DNA of 64,000 nucleotides, taken from assembly GCA_947178145.1 (NCBI GenBank), contig CAMWXE010000007.1:1-64000 (forward strand), given 5' to 3'. The notes under the pieces were generated by a model. The model was not told where the DNA came from. It was given only the letters and a program-made list of their open reading frames with translations, and did not search any database. A program made the position numbers and the translations under genes. How positions within the stretch are numbered: position 1 is the first letter of the stretch; every line of letters starts with the position of its first letter. Source of the stretch: an uncultured Lachnospiraceae bacterium. GTDB lineage: Bacteria; Bacillota; Clostridia; Lachnospirales; Lachnospiraceae. Shown one piece after another: positions 61,159 to 64,000 of the stretch.

Positions 61159-61740
61159 ATGATACTGTTGATTGATAACTATGACAGCTTTTCGTTTAAC
61201 TTAGTGCAGGCAATCGGAGAGCTGATTGCTGACAGGGAGGCGCTGAAAGTCGTGCGGAATGATGCGCTTACCGTGGAGCAGGTCATGGAACTGGCGCCTT
61301 CGCATATCGTGCTGTCGCCGGGACCGGGAAAGCCGTCAGATGCAGGAATATGCGAGGCGTTGATCAGGGAAGCGGCTGGTAAAATTCCGCTGCTGGGTGT
61401 CTGCCTTGGTCATCAGGCAATCTGTGAGGCGTTTGGAGGTAAGATTACCTATGCGCCAGAACTGATGCATGGCAAGCAGAGCATCGTGAAGGTCAACAAA
61501 GAAAGCCGGATTTTTCAGGGACTTCCCGCGGAGTTTGAGGTTGCACGGTATCATTCTCTTGTAGCGGACCAGGATTTGATTCCCGATGTGCTTGAGGTCA
61601 CGGCAGTTGATGAAAAAGGCGTTGTGATGGCGGTGCAGCATAAGACAAATCCGGTGTATGGACTGCAGTTTCACCCAGAGTCCATTATGACTCCGCTTGG
61701 AAAACAGATGATTGAAAACTTTCTGATGTGTGACAGATAA
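61159..61740 (+). CDS. trpG: Anthranilate synthase component II (glutamine amidotransferase)
   Basis: A 193-residue class I amidotransferase with the triad C82 (GVCLGHQAI), H172 and E174 (FHPES). It provides ammonia to TrpE. It may also serve PabB, as this enzyme does in some Firmicutes. Start follows AGGGGGAAAG. A 98-base gap separates it from trpE and a 161-base gap from trpD; neither gap shows a convincing gene or hairpin. Confidence 0.94.
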   Translation: MILLIDNYDSFSFNLVQAIGELIADREALKVVRNDALTVEQVMELAPSHIVLSPGPGKPSDAGICEALIREAAGKIPLLGVCLGHQAICEAFGGKITYAPELMHGKQSIVKVNKESRIFQGLPAEFEVARYHSLVADQDLIPDVLEVTAVDEKGVVMAVQHKTNPVYGLQFHPESIMTPLGKQMIENFLMCDR

Positions 61741-61901
61741 TATGCTATTGTCCAGACGCAAAGGAACCGTTTCTGATGAAAGAGGCAGCAATGCAACACA
61801 AAAATGGCATATGTGTCAGGAAATTGAATCTGGATGAGATTGATAACGATGAAAGTACACAAACCGATGCATTAATATGAAATGGTAAAGGAGAGGTAAA
61901 A

Positions 61902-62912
61902 ATGATTGTAGAAGCAACAAAAAAGGTCGTAGAAAAGATAGACCTGACAGCTGACGAGGCAGAGCAGGTGATGGACGAAATCATGAGCGGCGAGGCCGGG
62001 CAGATTAATATGGCGTCGTTTCTCACGGCACTGCGCATGAAGGGGGAGACGGTTGAGGAGATTACCGCATTTGCGAAGGGTATGAGAAAGCATGGCACAA
62101 AAGTGCCTGTACACGGGGATGTGCTCGAAATCGTGGGTACAGGCGGGGACGAAGCCAATTCCATCAACATCAGCACAACAGCAAGTATCGTTGCAGCGGC
62201 AGCGGGCTGTAAGGTTGCAAAGCACGGAAACAGAAGCGTGTCCAGCAAAAGCGGCGCGGCGGACTGTCTGGAGGCGCTCGGCGTAAAGCTTGACCTGGAA
62301 CCGGAGAAAAACGCGGAAGTTCTTGAGAAAGGAAATATCTGCTTTATGTTTGCACAGAAATACCATGCAGCAATGCGTTTTGTGGGGCCTGTGAGAAAAG
62401 GAATCGGACTCAGGACAGTGTTTAATATCTTGGGACCGCTCGCAAATCCGGCTGAGGCGAATGTGGAGCTGATGGGTGTGTACAGCGAGGATCTGGTGGA
62501 GCCGTTAGCGCATGTGCTCAGCAATCTCGGCGTGAAACGCGCTCTGGTCGTGTATGGACAGGACAGACTTGACGAGATTTCCCTGAGTGCGCCGACGACC
62601 TGCGTAGAGGTCAGGGATGGTACATATAAAAGATACGAGATTACACCAGAGCAGTTCGGGTTACACCGGTGCCAGAAGAGCAAATTGACAGGCGGGGACG
62701 GCGCTGAAAACGCAAAGATTACGGAAGCGATTTTGAAGGGAGAATGTACGGATGCCAGGGCAGACGCAGTGCTCTTAAATGCCGGGGCCGGGATTTACCT
62801 GATGGGCGGCGCGCCTTCCATTGAAGAGGGTGTGAAAGTGGCGAGAGAGACGATTGAAAGCGGTAAAGCGTATGAGACGCTTCAGAATTTTGTAAAGCTT
62901 ACAAACTCATAG
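61902..62912 (+). CDS. trpD: Anthranilate phosphoribosyltransferase
   Basis: A 336-residue TrpD joining anthranilate to PRPP. The phosphate loop VGTGGDEANSINIST and KHGNRSVSSKSGAAD are clear, as is FAQKYHAAMRFVGPVRKGIG. Normal length. Start follows AAAGGAGAGG. Eighteen bases lie between its stop and trpC. Confidence 0.95.
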   Translation: MIVEATKKVVEKIDLTADEAEQVMDEIMSGEAGQINMASFLTALRMKGETVEEITAFAKGMRKHGTKVPVHGDVLEIVGTGGDEANSINISTTASIVAAAAGCKVAKHGNRSVSSKSGAADCLEALGVKLDLEPEKNAEVLEKGNICFMFAQKYHAAMRFVGPVRKGIGLRTVFNILGPLANPAEANVELMGVYSEDLVEPLAHVLSNLGVKRALVVYGQDRLDEISLSAPTTCVEVRDGTYKRYEITPEQFGLHRCQKSKLTGGDGAENAKITEAILKGECTDARADAVLLNAGAGIYLMGGAPSIEEGVKVARETIESGKAYETLQNFVKLTNS

Positions 62913-62930
62913 TGTAATAAGGAGGAAGTC

Positions 62931-63731
62931 ATGATACTTGACGATTTGGCAGCAGCCGCCAGGGCAAGGGTGGCGCGAAAGAAAATGGAAGTGCCGTTTG
63001 AAGAGGTGCGAAAAAAGGCAGTACAGCTTGTAAAGAGTGAGGGGGCTTTTTCATTTCCTTTTGAGCGGGCGATTGCAAAAGAGGATATCAGTTTTATATG
63101 CGAAGTAAAAAAAGCCTCTCCATCAAAGGGAATTATCGCAGAGGATTTTCCTTATCTGGACATAGCAAGGGACTATGAAAAGGCGGGGGCAGACTGCATA
63201 TCCGTGTTGACGGAGACGGATTATTTTAAGGGTGACGACAGGTTTCTAAGAGAAATCAACGATAACATTTCCATACCGACAATCAGGAAGGATTTTATCA
63301 TAGATCCATATATGATTTATGAAGCAAAACTTCTGGGCGCATCCTGTGTTCTACTGATTGCGGCACTCCTTGACACAGATGCGATCAGGGAATACAAGGC
63401 AGTCTGTGATGAACTAGGACTTTCCGCGCTTGTGGAGGCACATGACGAGGCGGAGATTCAGAGCGCGCTTGATGCCGGAGCCAGAATGATTGGGGTCAAC
63501 AACCGGGATTTGAAAACGTTCACAGTGGACATCAATAACAGCACGAGACTGCGAAGTCTGGTTCCGGAAAAGATATTATTTGTTGCGGAGAGCGGCATCA
63601 GTACAGCGGAGGACATACAGGCGCTTCGACAGGCGGGAGTAAACGGCGTGCTGATCGGGGAGACGCTGATGCGGAGTGATGATAAGGCGGGAATGCTGGC
63701 GCAGTTAAAGGGTGCGGGAAAAGGTGCATAA
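62931..63731 (+). CDS. trpC: Indole-3-glycerol phosphate synthase
   Basis: A 266-residue TIM-barrel enzyme with EVKKASPSKGIIAEDF, the catalytic lysines and PTIRKDFIIDPYMIYEAKLL, and IGVNNRDLKTF. It closes the indole ring. Start follows AAGGAGG. trpF starts 2 bases after its stop. Confidence 0.95.
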   Translation: MILDDLAAAARARVARKKMEVPFEEVRKKAVQLVKSEGAFSFPFERAIAKEDISFICEVKKASPSKGIIAEDFPYLDIARDYEKAGADCISVLTETDYFKGDDRFLREINDNISIPTIRKDFIIDPYMIYEAKLLGASCVLLIAALLDTDAIREYKAVCDELGLSALVEAHDEAEIQSALDAGARMIGVNNRDLKTFTVDINNSTRLRSLVPEKILFVAESGISTAEDIQALRQAGVNGVLIGETLMRSDDKAGMLAQLKGAGKGA

Positions 63732-63733
63732 AA

Positions 63734-64000
63734 ATGGTAAGGGTAAAGATATGCGGACTGAAAACACTGGCAGACGTTGAAAAAGTCAATCGGTATCTGC
63801 CGGAATACATCGGTTTTGTGTTTGCAAATACAAAGCGTTTTGTCACAGATGAACAGGCTCTTTGCATGCGGCAGGCGCTTGACAGGCGCATCCAGGCTGT
63901 CGGTGTGTTTGTGAATGAACCGATGGAGCATGTGATTGATTTGTGTGACAGGGGTGTCATAGATGTGGTGCAGCTGCACGGTGAGGAATCCGAAGCTTAT
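63734..64000 (+). CDS. trpF: Phosphoribosylanthranilate isomerase, N-terminal part
   Basis: The window ends inside this gene: 89 codons are open from ATG 63734. VRVKICGLKTLADVEKVN carries the KICG active-site cysteine, and GFVFANTKR and VVQLHGEES are TrpF marks. AAAGGTG inside the end of trpC is its likely ribosome site. The full protein would be about 200 residues; trpB and trpA would be expected beyond the window. Confidence 0.9.
   Translation, partial: MVRVKICGLKTLADVEKVNRYLPEYIGFVFANTKRFVTDEQALCMRQALDRRIQAVGVFVNEPMEHVIDLCDRGVIDVVQLHGEESEAY

Noticed and set aside
61774-61881. 34-codon frame between trpG and trpD
   Set aside because: No ribosome site before the ATG and no recognisable sequence; the gap is probably just a leader.
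1-64000. CRISPR arrays, tRNA and rRNA genes
   Set aside because: I saw no regularly spaced repeats, no cloverleaf with CCA-like end and no rRNA sequence.

Overview
The window reads as chromosome of a spore-forming, Gram-positive Firmicute of the class Clostridia, most likely a gut Lachnospiraceae. The basis is a full spoIIIA operon, a Trp T-box leader on a trp operon, purine-rich ribosome binding sites, YesMN/LplABC-type sugar import, a SufC-SufB/D pair, and Tn4451-type mobile debris. I saw no rRNA, tRNA or CRISPR array.

Layout. (1) 139-14081: a seven-gene, one-direction defence operon behind a clear sigma-A promoter. It encodes a large unrecognised protein with a DNA-binding look, a PAPS-reductase/ferredoxin/DUF4007-like protein (BrxP), a BrxC/PglY ATPase, PglZ, a short BrxL, a small cysteine-rich protein and a cysteine desulfurase. 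This is a type 4 BREX-like system with no methyltransferase but its own possible sulfur supply, and it is the most interesting item in the window. (2) 14109-14880: broken genes at the right edge of the island. (3) 14875-20775: a TetR-controlled cassette with a YbtPQ-like ABC pair, a methyltransferase and a small membrane protein, joined to fragments of an ABC gene and of a relaxase locus. (4) 20774-22041, minus strand: ECF sigma factor and probable anti-sigma factor. (5) 22125-27288: the eight-gene spoIIIA operon. (6) 27421-38945: housekeeping and signalling genes (HemW, CsoR-like repressor, DUF3783, ThyX-like, NfeD plus SPFH, LytTR two-component system, HigBA, SufC-SufB/D, nitroreductase, Nudix, lipoprotein). 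(7) 39212-43098: a minus-strand methyltransferase, then a mobile-element scar with a probable oriT, a decayed MobA/MobL relaxase, a 186-bp MITE-like insertion, an Rpn-type nuclease gene and a TnpW-like gene. (8) 43354-55676: a pectin-type sugar locus with GH88, YesN/YesM, two solute-binding lipoproteins, two LplB/YtcP-type permeases, YesL and a GH28-like enzyme. (9) 55835-59107: a surface protein with a transglutaminase-like domain. (10) 59117-64000: promoter, Trp T-box, trpE-G-D-C and the start of trpF.

How parts work together. In region 1 the desulfurase, the small Cys protein and BrxP could feed sulfur into a DNA modification, while BrxC, PglZ and BrxL form the usual BREX core. In region 8 a sensor kinase and its AraC-type regulator probably drive import of an oligogalacturonide-like sugar that GH28-like and GH88 enzymes process; a 23-bp element upstream of both yesN and the first permease gene is a candidate YesN site. 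Regions 3 and 7 share a leader that follows a relaxase tail, and the copy at 20.4 kb preserves the uninterrupted form of the site where the MITE sits at 41.3 kb.
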